A stretch of 34,715 bases of DNA from a virus. The position numbers and the translations under genes are program-made. Position 1 is the first letter of the stretch. Every line of letters begins with the position of its first letter. Below are positions 18,270-29,400 of the stretch, piece after piece. The stretch lies in IMG/VR virus record IMGVR_UViG_3300037586_000477, positions 1 through 34,715 of that record. One strand, written 5' to 3'. The notes beneath the pieces are model-generated. The model made no database searches. It was given only the letters and a program-made list of their open reading frames with translations, and was not told where the DNA came from.

Positions 18270-20420
18270 ATGGCAAAAGGAAATAGTAAATATACCGATC
18301 AAGGAAAGAAGAAGAATGCAAGGTATAAACGTAAGAAGTATCCTAGTGGTGTTCAATATGCCGAAGAACAACCAGAGCCAAATGGTTATGATGTAGCAGG
18401 AGAGACTACCCAATGGGCTCAAACTGGTGGTAAGATGGCAGGACCGGGCGGTGCTGTAGCTGGTGCAGCTATTGGACTTGGTTTAAGTTTGTACAACCGA
18501 AAGAAGATCAAAGAAGCGAATCGGCAGATCAAAGCTGAGAAGGAAGCGTACGAAGAGTTCGGAGGTTATGCTACCGATCCTAAACTTATGATGGATCCGG
18601 ATGCTACAGCCAAGAAAGGCTTGCGTTCATATAAAAGCAAGGTTACTAAGCTTTCCTCGAAGAAGGCTAATAAGATATTAGAAGACGGTTCTGTCTATGG
18701 CAAACGCCTATCAAGTAAACAGAAGCGATTCTTTGGTGCCATGGCTGAAGGAGGAGAATCCTCGGGCAATGGTGTAATAGAGATTGAAGGCAAGAATGGT
18801 GTTGGGGAGATCCACACTGATGCCGATTTCAATGTTAAAAGCGTTGGAACCACTCCACATACTAAAGGTGGAGACAAGGTAAAAGCTGCTAAAGGCGATG
18901 TTGTTTTCAATACTCAAGGTAAGCCTGAGAAATTTGATAAGGTTATGGGTAAGATAAATCGCTACAAGGCTGGAGGAAGTAAGATTCCTATAGAACAAGA
19001 GAGACGTAAGTTACCAACCGACGATGCCCCAAAGAAAGTAGATGGAGATGAGAATGTCGTTCCAGGCTCTGCTCCATTCATTCCTCAACAGGTAATGGAC
19101 GACAAACGGGCTGGAGTCGCCCCTGTAGAAGATACACCAGGTAATGCTCCAGCTATGGCTCCTTTCGTAGAGAGAGGAACCTTGGATGAGGAGTTTGGTA
19201 ATCCACAAGGAATTGACTATGATCCCAATAAGCAACGGTTAGTATATGACCAAGAGATGCAGAAGTCTTTCGATGATGTATATCAAACAGATAATCCATA
19301 TCATGCTTTCCTAGCTAACCCAGAGAACCAAAAGCAATTTAAAGCCTTTCAGGAAACTGAGGCCACAGATCCTACAGGTACTTATAAACAATTCCAAGAC
19401 TTCATGGTTGGTCAAGGAATTAACTCAGGAGATTATCTTCAATATCTTAGGGATCAAGGATTAGATCCAGGCACTGAAGGATATGGTGTTGGAGATGCGA
19501 GAAACTTGGAAACTAAGAGTTTAGCTGCTTCTTTACGATACATGGATCAATATAATAGTGATCAAAGTGTATTGGATAAAGGTTTGTATACTGTGGAGGA
19601 TTTACCTCAAAGTGTACCAACAAGTCCTGCAGATGCTGCCACTCTTACTGAGGAAGAAGTAGAAACGGAAGAGAAAGAGACTGGGAAAGGGAAGGCTAAG
19701 AAGGTAGGTAAAGCTATCACTGATAAGCTTTCTCGTAATGCCAATGTCATGGGGAACTTATTGGATTCCATGGGGGGTATTGAAGGATACAACAAGAGTG
19801 CCTTGAAACTTAATCGATATAAGTATCAAGATCTTTCTGCTCCTCAAATAAAGGAAGCCAATGTTGCTGGTGCTATTAGAAGAAAGAACCGAAGAGGTTT
19901 AGTTGGATCTAAAGGCCAACAAGTATCCCAAGCTGCACAAGACGAAGTAATGATGCAGAAGGCTAAGGAGCGTATCCTTAATAAAGAAATTGAGAGAAAG
20001 CTTAGAATTGAGAATGCAAATGTTGATCTTAGTAATGCTGAACGTAAGTTCGCTGCTGGAGAAGATGTTCGAGCTAAGGACATAGAACGAATGCAGAGAG
20101 CTAAGAACCGTAAGTTTGGGAGAGCTGCAACAGCAGAACTTACCCAGATGCACAACATAGACAAACAGCGTGAGTATATGATGAGCCGGGATGAGAAGCT
20201 TTACGCTCGGGATAATATGCTTGCTAGTATTCTAGGAAGTAGATCATATGATTTAAATGTTACTAGAGACGCTGAGGGTAAGTATAATAAAGATGTAGAA
20301 AAGACGCTCCGTGAGCCATATAGAATGGGTATTGTAGAAGACGAGAAGAAAGAAGAAGCAGAAACACCTAAGACTACACAACCAGAGAAGAAGAGAAAAG
20401 GTACTAATCGATATAAGTAA
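18270..20420 (+). CDS. Virion internal or cargo protein, Gly/Ala segment and NRYK motifs
   Basis: This 716-residue protein lies directly after the muzzle, where crAss-like phages encode cargo proteins stored in the capsid or tail and ejected with DNA. The first 30 residues are Lys/Arg-rich (MAKGNSKYTDQGKKKNARYK), then EEQPEP (32-37), a Gly/Ala hydrophobic stretch near residues 50-72 (GGAVAGAAIGLGLSLY) and LSSKQKRFFGA at 147-157. A segment at about 176-236 (GEIHTD, TPHTKGGDKVK, GDVVFNTQG) looks like a small beta domain. NRYK occurs at 230, 515 and at the very C-terminus (713-716). The rest is helical and charged. The function is inferred from position; the stop overlaps the next ATG as TAATG. 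Confidence 0.65.
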   Translation: MAKGNSKYTDQGKKKNARYKRKKYPSGVQYAEEQPEPNGYDVAGETTQWAQTGGKMAGPGGAVAGAAIGLGLSLYNRKKIKEANRQIKAEKEAYEEFGGYATDPKLMMDPDATAKKGLRSYKSKVTKLSSKKANKILEDGSVYGKRLSSKQKRFFGAMAEGGESSGNGVIEIEGKNGVGEIHTDADFNVKSVGTTPHTKGGDKVKAAKGDVVFNTQGKPEKFDKVMGKINRYKAGGSKIPIEQERRKLPTDDAPKKVDGDENVVPGSAPFIPQQVMDDKRAGVAPVEDTPGNAPAMAPFVERGTLDEEFGNPQGIDYDPNKQRLVYDQEMQKSFDDVYQTDNPYHAFLANPENQKQFKAFQETEATDPTGTYKQFQDFMVGQGINSGDYLQYLRDQGLDPGTEGYGVGDARNLETKSLAASLRYMDQYNSDQSVLDKGLYTVEDLPQSVPTSPADAATLTEEEVETEEKETGKGKAKKVGKAITDKLSRNANVMGNLLDSMGGIEGYNKSALKLNRYKYQDLSAPQIKEANVAGAIRRKNRRGLVGSKGQQVSQAAQDEVMMQKAKERILNKEIERKLRIENANVDLSNAERKFAAGEDVRAKDIERMQRAKNRKFGRAATAELTQMHNIDKQREYMMSRDEKLYARDNMLASILGSRSYDLNVTRDAEGKYNKDVEKTLREPYRMGIVEDEKKEEAETPKTTQPEKKRKGTNRYK

Positions 20421-23416
20421 TGCCAGTTAACGAACATGATGAGCCGTATGTAGTTCCACACCAACAAGCTTATACAAGCCAGTATGTGCAATTACCCTTT
20501 CAACAATTACAGAACTATGCAGATAGAAGTCAACAGACCTTCGACGCTGCTGAGCAAGGAGAGAACAGTATACGCCAAAAGCTTTATGCTGCTCAGGCTT
20601 TGAATAAAGACAAAGCCCTTCGTAATGAGATTCTGAATAAGTACGAATCAGACATGGTAAAGAACCTTGAAGCTGTAGGAGGTGACTATGCTATGGCCAT
20701 ACCTAGGATTAAGGAGCAAGGGCGACAAATGAACGAAGACTTTACTCGGGGAAGGCTTGGTGCCATCGTTGGAAACCAACGCGCTGCTCAAGCGTATCAA
20801 CAGGATTTACAAACTAAATATAATGATGGGAAGATAACCCTCACTCAATATAATGGTTTGGCTGGGATGTCTATGGCCAATTACCAAGGAGTACAAGATG
20901 CCCTACAATCATCTGGTGTTTACAATAGTTTCAGTGGTATTTCCGCTGCAAATAAAGTAGATATCGATGCAAAGGTTGAAACACTTATTAAAGACTATGC
21001 AGCAGACAAATGGGACTCAAGCCAATACCAGAAAACCTTAGACGGGGGATATAGATTTCTTACGAAGAATGGTTGGAAAGAGGTACGAGCAGAAGATGTC
21101 TATAGAGATGTAGAAGGTTCACTTAGAAATGATAAAGAAGTAATGGATTACCTCAGTCAGCTTACTATGATTGAAGGACATCAAGCAAAGCAAGCGGGTA
21201 AACCTTTTGATGCAGAATCCTCTTTAAATAAGCACATACGTCAATATGCTTCCAGGGGGGCATCTAAAGCAGGTTTTCGTGAAGCGTATAACCAACAAGA
21301 AGACTATAAGGCTGATGAATATAAACTTGCTCGTTTTAAGGCAGGCTTAGAACATGAGTATGAGATGGTAGCTGATGATATGCAATACCAATCGGAAACG
21401 ATGTCTCAGAACAACGTCTTGACACATGCTACTAATTATCAAGGAGATAAGGTAGATGGAGTTGAAGGCTTAGACTTTAACCTTGCTCAATGGGACAAAC
21501 AAGGAGCCAAAGCTCTTAAAGGCTTTATCCATGATTTGGATATAGACGTAGCTACACATCGAACCAGTTCTGATTATGGTAAGTATGTTGCTCAACTTGA
21601 TAAGCTTAAGCAGATTATGGAAGGAGAGAATGGATACATTGAAGTATATAAGATGCTTCGTAGTCCCGATCATGGAGGTATTACCTTCCTTTCAGAAAAA
21701 GAAATTAATGAAGCTGTAGCAACGATGGACGGCTTCATGAATAATAGGGCAGACGCGCTTAATCTTAAGAAACAAGCAGAAGCAATAGCCATGGAGAAAA
21801 CTGGCTATGATCCTCAGAAAGACCACAATGCAGGTATGGCAGCAGCAGCAAAGTATGCAGCAACTAGCCTTAAGGATCTACCAGAGGGATTAACTGCTCA
21901 GAATGTTCTTGATGCAGCCTTTGGAACTGGTGATGGAACTTGGAAACGAGAACGAGATGCTGATTGGGTACAGAAGCCTTTAGGTAGATGGGGGACAGCT
22001 ACAGGCATGGAAGGCGATACTCGTATAGTCAACACTAAGACGGGTAAAATTTATACATTACCTAAGCGTGAAGATATGCGAGACGCTGATGGTAGAATGA
22101 CAAAGAAGAACATACTTGTACAACTTGATGAGGCTTATAAAGGGGCTATTGATATAAAAGCAAGGACAAACTATAATAAAGCCGTCGACAAGTATTTAGA
22201 TAGTGATGAAGTAAATGTGTACCAAGCTGGAGGAGGCCCTGTAGGAAGTATAGGCCCTGGATATGTACAGAATGGAGCAACAGGAGAATGGGAGCATAGT
22301 GAAGAGCAGGCGTTAAAGAACACTAAGGCAGCTAATAATTATTGGTTTCAAGATCCTAAGAAGGGAACACTTCATCAAGGTAATTGGATAGGCCTCAATG
22401 GTTTCATACTTACGCCTGATGGTATGAAAGAAGGAGGCATTGTAGATCTTCTTATGGAAGAGGTTGATTTAGATCCAGATGATGCTGAGGATAGACAGAA
22501 GTTCTTTGAGAATGCTAGATCTAGTTCTCAACACTTAAGTAAGGCTCCTACTCTTAGATACCAAGGACAGCCTAGACGCTTCTATGAATTTAAAGTAAAC
22601 TATGGGGGCAATACAGGTGTAGTTAAGGTTCCGGCCACTACTTCTAATATTACAAGCACCTCTATTCAAGAAATGATTAATAACCCAGCAGAGCAAATAC
22701 TTACTAGGGTTTATGATATGCGATCTAAAGGAGTTAAGGTTTCTCGTTGGGACCAACATCCAGACGTCATCTTTGATATGACTAAGGAGAAGAATAAAGT
22801 AACAATGCCTAATCCTTATGTTAATGTTAAAGGACATAAATGGCAAGGACAAGCTACAGTAACTGTAGATTTACAAGAAGCTATTCCTGCTCTTACTGGG
22901 TTTATAGAAAAGAAGAAGCATGGAACGTTGGATAAAGGGTATCTTAATGAATTAAATGATGCCCACTTTGAAACAAATTTGGCTCCACAAGCTGATCCAA
23001 GACAAGTAACCGCTGCCTTTAATAAAGTTAAGGTGAATACACATGGAAATATAGACTTCAATAGTATGGCACATGCTAGGAATACAGCAGCAACACACCC
23101 TAATACTATTGAACCTAATTCGTACTATCGTGTTTCAGATGAATCTGGCACTCCTCAGAATGTATTAGGGGCAGATATCTTAAGTGAAGGAAGCGGAACT
23201 CAAGAGAAACAAGATTACCGAGACTATGTACAAGAATTGATGGATGACGGTATGAGTAAGAACTGGGCTATAAGCAGAGCAACTAAGAAATTTGGACATG
23301 CTTATCCTATTGCTGAGCCCCAAACTGTACAAGGAGCACAAGAACGAGTAAGGAATCCTAATGATCTTTATCAATTCAGTCCATATGAGGCAGTGAAAGA
23401 AACTTTCTTAAATTAA
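20420..23416 (+). CDS. Large internal virion / cargo protein
   Basis: The 998-residue protein is mainly helical and Gln/Lys/Glu-rich. Its N-terminus (YVVPHQQAYTSQYVQLPFQQ, then a Gln/Asp/Ala helix and YAAQALNKDKALRNEILNKY) resembles the start of long internal proteins encoded next to crAss-like tail genes. Residues about 60-130 contain IKEQGRQMNEDFTRGRLGAI, a further family-like pattern. No catalytic motif, signal peptide or clear membrane segment was seen. Placement between another internal protein and the virion RNA polymerase suggests it is packaged and perhaps ejected. The start overlaps the previous stop; a 42-base gap follows. Confidence 0.62.
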   Translation: MPVNEHDEPYVVPHQQAYTSQYVQLPFQQLQNYADRSQQTFDAAEQGENSIRQKLYAAQALNKDKALRNEILNKYESDMVKNLEAVGGDYAMAIPRIKEQGRQMNEDFTRGRLGAIVGNQRAAQAYQQDLQTKYNDGKITLTQYNGLAGMSMANYQGVQDALQSSGVYNSFSGISAANKVDIDAKVETLIKDYAADKWDSSQYQKTLDGGYRFLTKNGWKEVRAEDVYRDVEGSLRNDKEVMDYLSQLTMIEGHQAKQAGKPFDAESSLNKHIRQYASRGASKAGFREAYNQQEDYKADEYKLARFKAGLEHEYEMVADDMQYQSETMSQNNVLTHATNYQGDKVDGVEGLDFNLAQWDKQGAKALKGFIHDLDIDVATHRTSSDYGKYVAQLDKLKQIMEGENGYIEVYKMLRSPDHGGITFLSEKEINEAVATMDGFMNNRADALNLKKQAEAIAMEKTGYDPQKDHNAGMAAAAKYAATSLKDLPEGLTAQNVLDAAFGTGDGTWKRERDADWVQKPLGRWGTATGMEGDTRIVNTKTGKIYTLPKREDMRDADGRMTKKNILVQLDEAYKGAIDIKARTNYNKAVDKYLDSDEVNVYQAGGGPVGSIGPGYVQNGATGEWEHSEEQALKNTKAANNYWFQDPKKGTLHQGNWIGLNGFILTPDGMKEGGIVDLLMEEVDLDPDDAEDRQKFFENARSSSQHLSKAPTLRYQGQPRRFYEFKVNYGGNTGVVKVPATTSNITSTSIQEMINNPAEQILTRVYDMRSKGVKVSRWDQHPDVIFDMTKEKNKVTMPNPYVNVKGHKWQGQATVTVDLQEAIPALTGFIEKKKHGTLDKGYLNELNDAHFETNLAPQADPRQVTAAFNKVKVNTHGNIDFNSMAHARNTAATHPNTIEPNSYYRVSDESGTPQNVLGADILSEGSGTQEKQDYRDYVQELMDDGMSKNWAISRATKKFGHAYPIAEPQTVQGAQERVRNPNDLYQFSPYEAVKETFLN

Positions 23417-23434
23417 GTTTATTTCTACATTACG

Positions 23435-23441
23435 TTATAAT
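23435..23441 (+). promoter_or_regulatory. Candidate -10 box before the giant ORF
   Basis: An exact TTATAAT lies 17 bases before the ATG at 23459, in the only gap (42 bases) between the cargo gene and the giant gene. A -35 box is unclear (TTAAGT at 23413-23418). Confidence 0.3.
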
Positions 23442-23458
23442 TGTTTATCTTTATCGCT

Positions 23459-26400
23459 ATGCCAGAAAACAATAAACCTACGAGTATAAAACCTACTGTT
23501 AATCCATTATTTGGACCAGGAGAAACTGAACTAGCTATTAATCCTTTGACTAGGCTTCCAGTAGAGGCCCCGAAGCGAATGGATAGACGAGAGCAGGCTC
23601 ATTTCCAAACCACCATGGATCAAGTCCCTGACCTACAACATGTCAAGGACTTAGGAGACTATACAGAATATGGTGTTTCTATGTTTCCACAACTGGAGCA
23701 TAATTGGAAAACAGAGCAAGCCCAAAACCAATCTGGATGGGAACATGCCTTGGGCTTCCTAAACCAAGGAGTTGTAGGTGAAGTTGTAGGAGGTATGATC
23801 GAAGGCTTTGGTTGGCTTGGTGAATACAATACATGGGCTAATATATCTAAAGGCGAAGAGGAAGAAGTGGGCAATTTCCTTATTGATATAGGCGAAGGAA
23901 TACAAGATTGGACTAAAGAGGCTACACCTATTTATGAAGATCCTAATGCCTCTGCTTGGAATCCTGCATCTTCTGCATGGTGGGCATCTAAAGGTACTAG
24001 TGTACTTTCATTCGCTTCTATGCTTATTCCTGCTGCCGGGGCTGTAAAGGCCATAGGCGTTGTAGGTAAAGGCTTAGGTATGCTTGCTAAAGCAGCAAAG
24101 CTTGCCAAAGGCCTAGGGAAGTTAGGTAAAGTTGGTAAGGCTCTTAAAGGCGTTCAGATGTCTGCAAAGGGATCGAGAATGTTGAAACTGGCTGGTAAAG
24201 GTATGGCACAAGCTGTAGTTTCCAGACACATTGAGAATAATATGGAGGCCTCAGGTGTCTTCAAAGAACAATATGATAAGTTTATCTCTGCTGGTTTAGA
24301 TGATAAAGAAGCAAAGAAATTAGCTGGTGAGGCTGCACAGGATACATATGTAAGGAATTGGGCCATGCTTGCTCAAGATATTCCCCAGTATATGCTAATG
24401 GGTAGTAAAGTTAAATTAGGAGGCTTTGCCGAGAAAGCTTTAACCAAGGCAGCAGGGGCTACAGCAGCGAAGGCCTTAACTAATAAGTACCTTGTTACAG
24501 GGCTCTCAGAAGGCTTAGAAGAATCCTTCCAATTCTGGGTAGGAGAAGAAGCCAAGTATCTAACAGATGTAAAGGCTGGTATAGCTAAGGAGTCCTCACA
24601 TGGAGAAAGGATGAAGAAGTATCTCAAGAATGGAGAACTTTGGACATCGTTCTTCTTCGGTGCGTTCGGTGGTATGGCTATGGAAGGAGCAGGGCCAGGT
24701 ATAAAGAAAGTAACGGAAGGAGCAACTGAGAGGTTATCTACGATGCCTGCTAAGGGCTTGCACCATCTAGGGGCTTCTATTTCTGCTATTGCTAGAAAGA
24801 CAGGAAGGAATTTATTCTATAGTGATGCTATTAAAGCTGCTGATGAATCTGGAGATAAAGAAGCTAGTACCTACTTACGAAAGAAGTGGAATATAGATAC
24901 AGCTATCGACCACTTAGACCAGGATACATTTGCTGGCTATATGGAAGATATAGAGAACTTTAGTGAGACAAGTAAAGAAGATAAAGAAGAATTTGCTGAG
25001 AAGCATGGATTGGATCCACAACAATTATTGGACTTACAAACTAACTATGCTTCTTATATCAAAGATGCTGGACAAGCTAAAGAAATATATGACGGGTATA
25101 AGAACGATGGCTATGCGGAAGCTACTTTAGCTCCAATGGTTATGAGAGCTATGGATGCCCAAATCGCTTCTGATTTAAGTATTCAAGCCTCTGAACAAAT
25201 AGTGAATAAGTCTGCTACCCGAGGTAAGGAATCTCTTACTCCCGGTTCAGGAGAAGCCGTTTATAGTGCGAGTATCGAAGTTCGTCGTATCAAAGAGGCT
25301 CTTAAGGTATACTCGAAGGAGGCTAAGAATAAAGGAACAGGAAAGGCTCGACAAGAAAGGGTAAGCAAACGAGTAAAGGAACTTACCTCAGAGCTTAAGG
25401 ACGCAGAGAAGGTTCTAGTAGAGGCCAACGCTATTGAAAGAACTGCAAGCGAGAAACGAGCTGACGCCCGAGTAATAAAGCGTGCCCTTTCCGAAAGGGG
25501 CTTGTTCAAGGCATATAATACTAAGGAGTATAATGATATGCTAACGGAAGAGGCTCAGGATGAAATTGATCATCTTCAAGGAGATGCGATCCAGAATGAG
25601 CATAAGTATACTACCGACGTAAACGAATTAATTAATGCAAAGGATAGAGGAGAACATAATCAAGTTGTAGACAAGATAAGGGAGAAGTACGGAGAAGCTA
25701 TACCAGAGCCTATAGCTAAAGCAATAGCTGGTACTTCTAAGATGATGCAACTCAGGGAGATGCAAAGCTCTGAGAAGAAGCAAGCGAATGCAAATGAGAA
25801 GGGCATAGCTGAGAAACGTGAGGAGATTAAGAATGAAACTGATTTAACCAAAGCCGTTATGGATGCCGATGGCATGCGTAAGGATATGGGAGAAGAAGGG
25901 GCGTCTGCCTTGGAAACGGAACAAGTAACTAGTACTGTCTCAACTAAACAGAACATAGAAGGAGCTACTAGGGCTTCTGATGCCGTAGCAGCATCTAATA
26001 CGAATGATGAGAACCCAGGCTCAGCAGAACCAACAACCAATTCTGTGCCTTTGCCTAAGGTTACGAAGTCCATGAAGGATAGTATGCTTTCTTTCAATTG
26101 GACCTCGGCACGTAATGGAGGGTCTACAGACTCTGCTAATCAAGTACTTACAGATCTATTAGAAGACCCTAAGTTCAAAGCTGTTGGTACTAAGCTTGAA
26201 TTGGTAGTAGAAGGAGATGGTATTAGAGCCATACTTTTAAATGCCGATGGCGAATGGATAACAACCAACGATAATCCAGTTGGTCCTCTATTACATATGC
26301 CGATCGATCAGAAAGATAATCCTAATTTCACTTCTGGAAAGCGGGCTGAACTAGGAGCATTGATCGCCCAAGTACGTGAGGCATCTGAGAAAGGCTTGAG

Positions 26401-29400
26401 AGTCTTCACAGAGATCACCAAGCGTACAGGTGGACATAAGCAACTAGGATTAGAACCGATATCCATCAGGGAGATAGAAACAGCTACAGGGGCTCCTGCG
26501 AAACTTATGGTTTCCTTAGGAACTTCATTGATGTATCATAATGGTAATCCCGTAACCGATACGGATGCTACTGGTACAGGTGGGGCTATATACTTAGAAA
26601 CTAGGGATATTGAAGGGAACTTGGTTCCTATGAAATTGGATGCTTCTTACTTAACCAGAGAAGAAGCAAACCTTATGGTGGATCTCTATACAGATTTCCA
26701 GAACAGGAACACCTGGTTCAATACACCAGTAGCTGATAACCCAATGGTTGAGGGCCTTACTTATGGACAAGCTTTCGAATTGCTTGCGTATGAAGGTTCT
26801 AAGACAGCGAATACCATTATAACAGATGAGGAAAGCGAAGATTATGGCAAGCGTAAGGATTTATACTACAATAAGAATACTAAGTCGCTTCATTTCGGAG
26901 CTAAGGCTATTCCTATTGATAAGATAAACGAAGTTCGAGAAGACATCGTTGATTGGATGATGGCTATGGTGCCGAGATATGCTTCCATTAAGAAATTGAA
27001 TCTTCCTATGAGTGAGTGGGCTACTAGAGACGGACGTACGTCTACAGCCAAATTCTCTTTCATGGGAAAGGACTATACAGTTAAGGATAAGTATAATGAC
27101 TTCCTTATCGATAGTGAGAAGTACTTAACTAATCTCTCACCAAACGATGGTAAGTTATTTATCCAACCTACTATCGAATTCTCTTCTACTTTAGATATAG
27201 AAGAAGAGACAGCTCAAGAACCTGTTGTTCCTACGCCAGAACAGACAAAGGAAGCAGGAGGAGACACTAAGGAAGCCAAAGCCCCAGATAATCCATTTGG
27301 TGGAGTAAAGCGTAAGAAGACAGGCTTTAATCTAATGGCTGCACCTAGTGGAGGATATACTATAGCTAATATGGCTGAGGAAAGAGCTTGGCTTGAAGCC
27401 GTTCTTCCGAATGTTCCTGTAACAGTTATAGATGGCTTGATTAGAATGGCTAATAAAGGCGGTCGTGCTTACGGAGCCTATGTTAATGGTATGATACAAC
27501 TTTCCAATATAATGGAAAAGGGCACAGCTTACCATGAAGCCTTCCATGCAGTATCTCAATTGTACTTATCTGAGAATGAAAGAACTGAATTATATGAGGA
27601 AGCAAGATCTAAGTATGGAACTCCTACACAAGAACAGCTTGATGCTCGAAAAGTAGAATCGGAGCAAGATTGGTTTGAGGAGAAGCTTGCTGATGATTTC
27701 AGAGCCTTTGTACACTCTGAGGGAACCATGAGCTTCCATCCTAAGGCCAAGAGCTTCTTTGGAAAGCTATGGGAGATGATCAAACACTTGTTTGGTTCTC
27801 GTTCTAAAGTAGATCAAGTATTCGCTAAGATCAATAGAGGATACTATGCTACTGCTCCAATGTCTGGAAGAGTAGCCAAGATGACCAATAAGGCTTTATA
27901 CAATAGAGCCGATAATTTAAATGTAAGTCAATTCTATGACATAGTTGATACGATTACATTCTCTGTAGTCCAGGAGTCAAAGTTAATGGAGACTGAGGAT
28001 ATTTCAGCTCTTACTATGGAGGCTATCAGCACTGATGCTATTTCCGGACATCTTGCTACATACTATGATTTGGCAATGGAGGCTAATAACCTAACTACAG
28101 CCAATATCTTTATAGCTGCTAATGCTGATGTAGACGCTATAAGGTCTGCAATCTTAGATAAATTTAATGAGATGCAGTTAGAGGTCAACCCAGAGGTTCA
28201 AGCTATTCTTGATACTGATGACCTCACAGAGGAAGAGAAGACTGAGAAACTGAATACTAAGTCAGCTTTCGAATACTCAGGTAAGGATAATGCCACTGGA
28301 AACGTTAAGCTTCTACTTTCCATGGTTCCTAAGCTTAAGAGCACAGACTTGATAGAACAAGAAGATGGTAGTGTTGTTAAGGATTACGAAATCAATCCTA
28401 ACACTGGTCTTCCTAGATTAGCATATGCTGCTTCTACTTGGGCAGCTTTGGCTAAGTCTTTATCTGGTATTGTCGATAGCTACATATATGAAACAGGAGA
28501 ACTTACTACAGCTTTCGATAAGATGCTTGTAGCTATGGATGAGTTGACAACAACTCGACCAGAAATCTCCATCCTAACTGCCAAACTACGGGACCCTGCA
28601 TACCCAATGCATAAGAAGATTCAATTCTTCAGTGCCTTCTCTAAGGCTAATATGCAATACTATACAGCTAGATTTAAGAAAGAAGGACAGATCAAACAAT
28701 TTGTCTTTAGTAAATCTGAATCAAGGAGCCCAGCGGAGCAAGTAAGAAATGAGTGGGTTCAGAATTTCAGAGATAAGATGTATGCTTACTCTGGAGACCA
28801 TATGGCTTTAGATAGTGAACCTTTGACCTTTGCTTACTCTCTTATGGTTTCTCTTAAGGAAGATGTATTGGAGGCGATACAAGCTCGAAAGGAACTGAAT
28901 GTAGAAGTACCAGTAGAAGAATACAAAGAGCAATTGTTCCAAAGCTTGAACAGTGTTGGTATCGAGCTTTCAAGGCCTGCCTTTAATTATTGGATGGAAG
29001 GGCGTCCTGGAAACAACGAAGATCAACGCTTGAAGAATGCTGTTACAAAGGTTGCTATTATGTTTGAAAGTCCTACAGGGCTTACTAAGGTTATTACAGA
29101 TGGTGCCGAAGGTAAGAAACCTTGGGTGAAGAGCGAGAAAACCGCATTAGCTTTAGCTGAAGTAGAATCTCTATTTAGAGAAGACCTCTCAGAATCTGGA
29201 GTACTTGGAGCAGATAACTCTATGTACTATACATACTCATTGAATAACTTCTTGATTAAGAAGATTCAAGAGATAAAGAATAACGATGAATACCTTGAGA
29301 AGTTAAGCAAGATTCCAGGTAATGCTAATGCTATTTGGATTTCAGAGCTTCTAAACAATAAGAAGACTAGAGAAGAGTTTAACTATAACGTATTCAATAA

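Noticed and set aside
25660-26097. 145-codon minus-strand frame in the giant gene
   Set aside because: It is opposite the coiled-coil and linker part of the continuous giant frame, with no domain-like pattern of its own.
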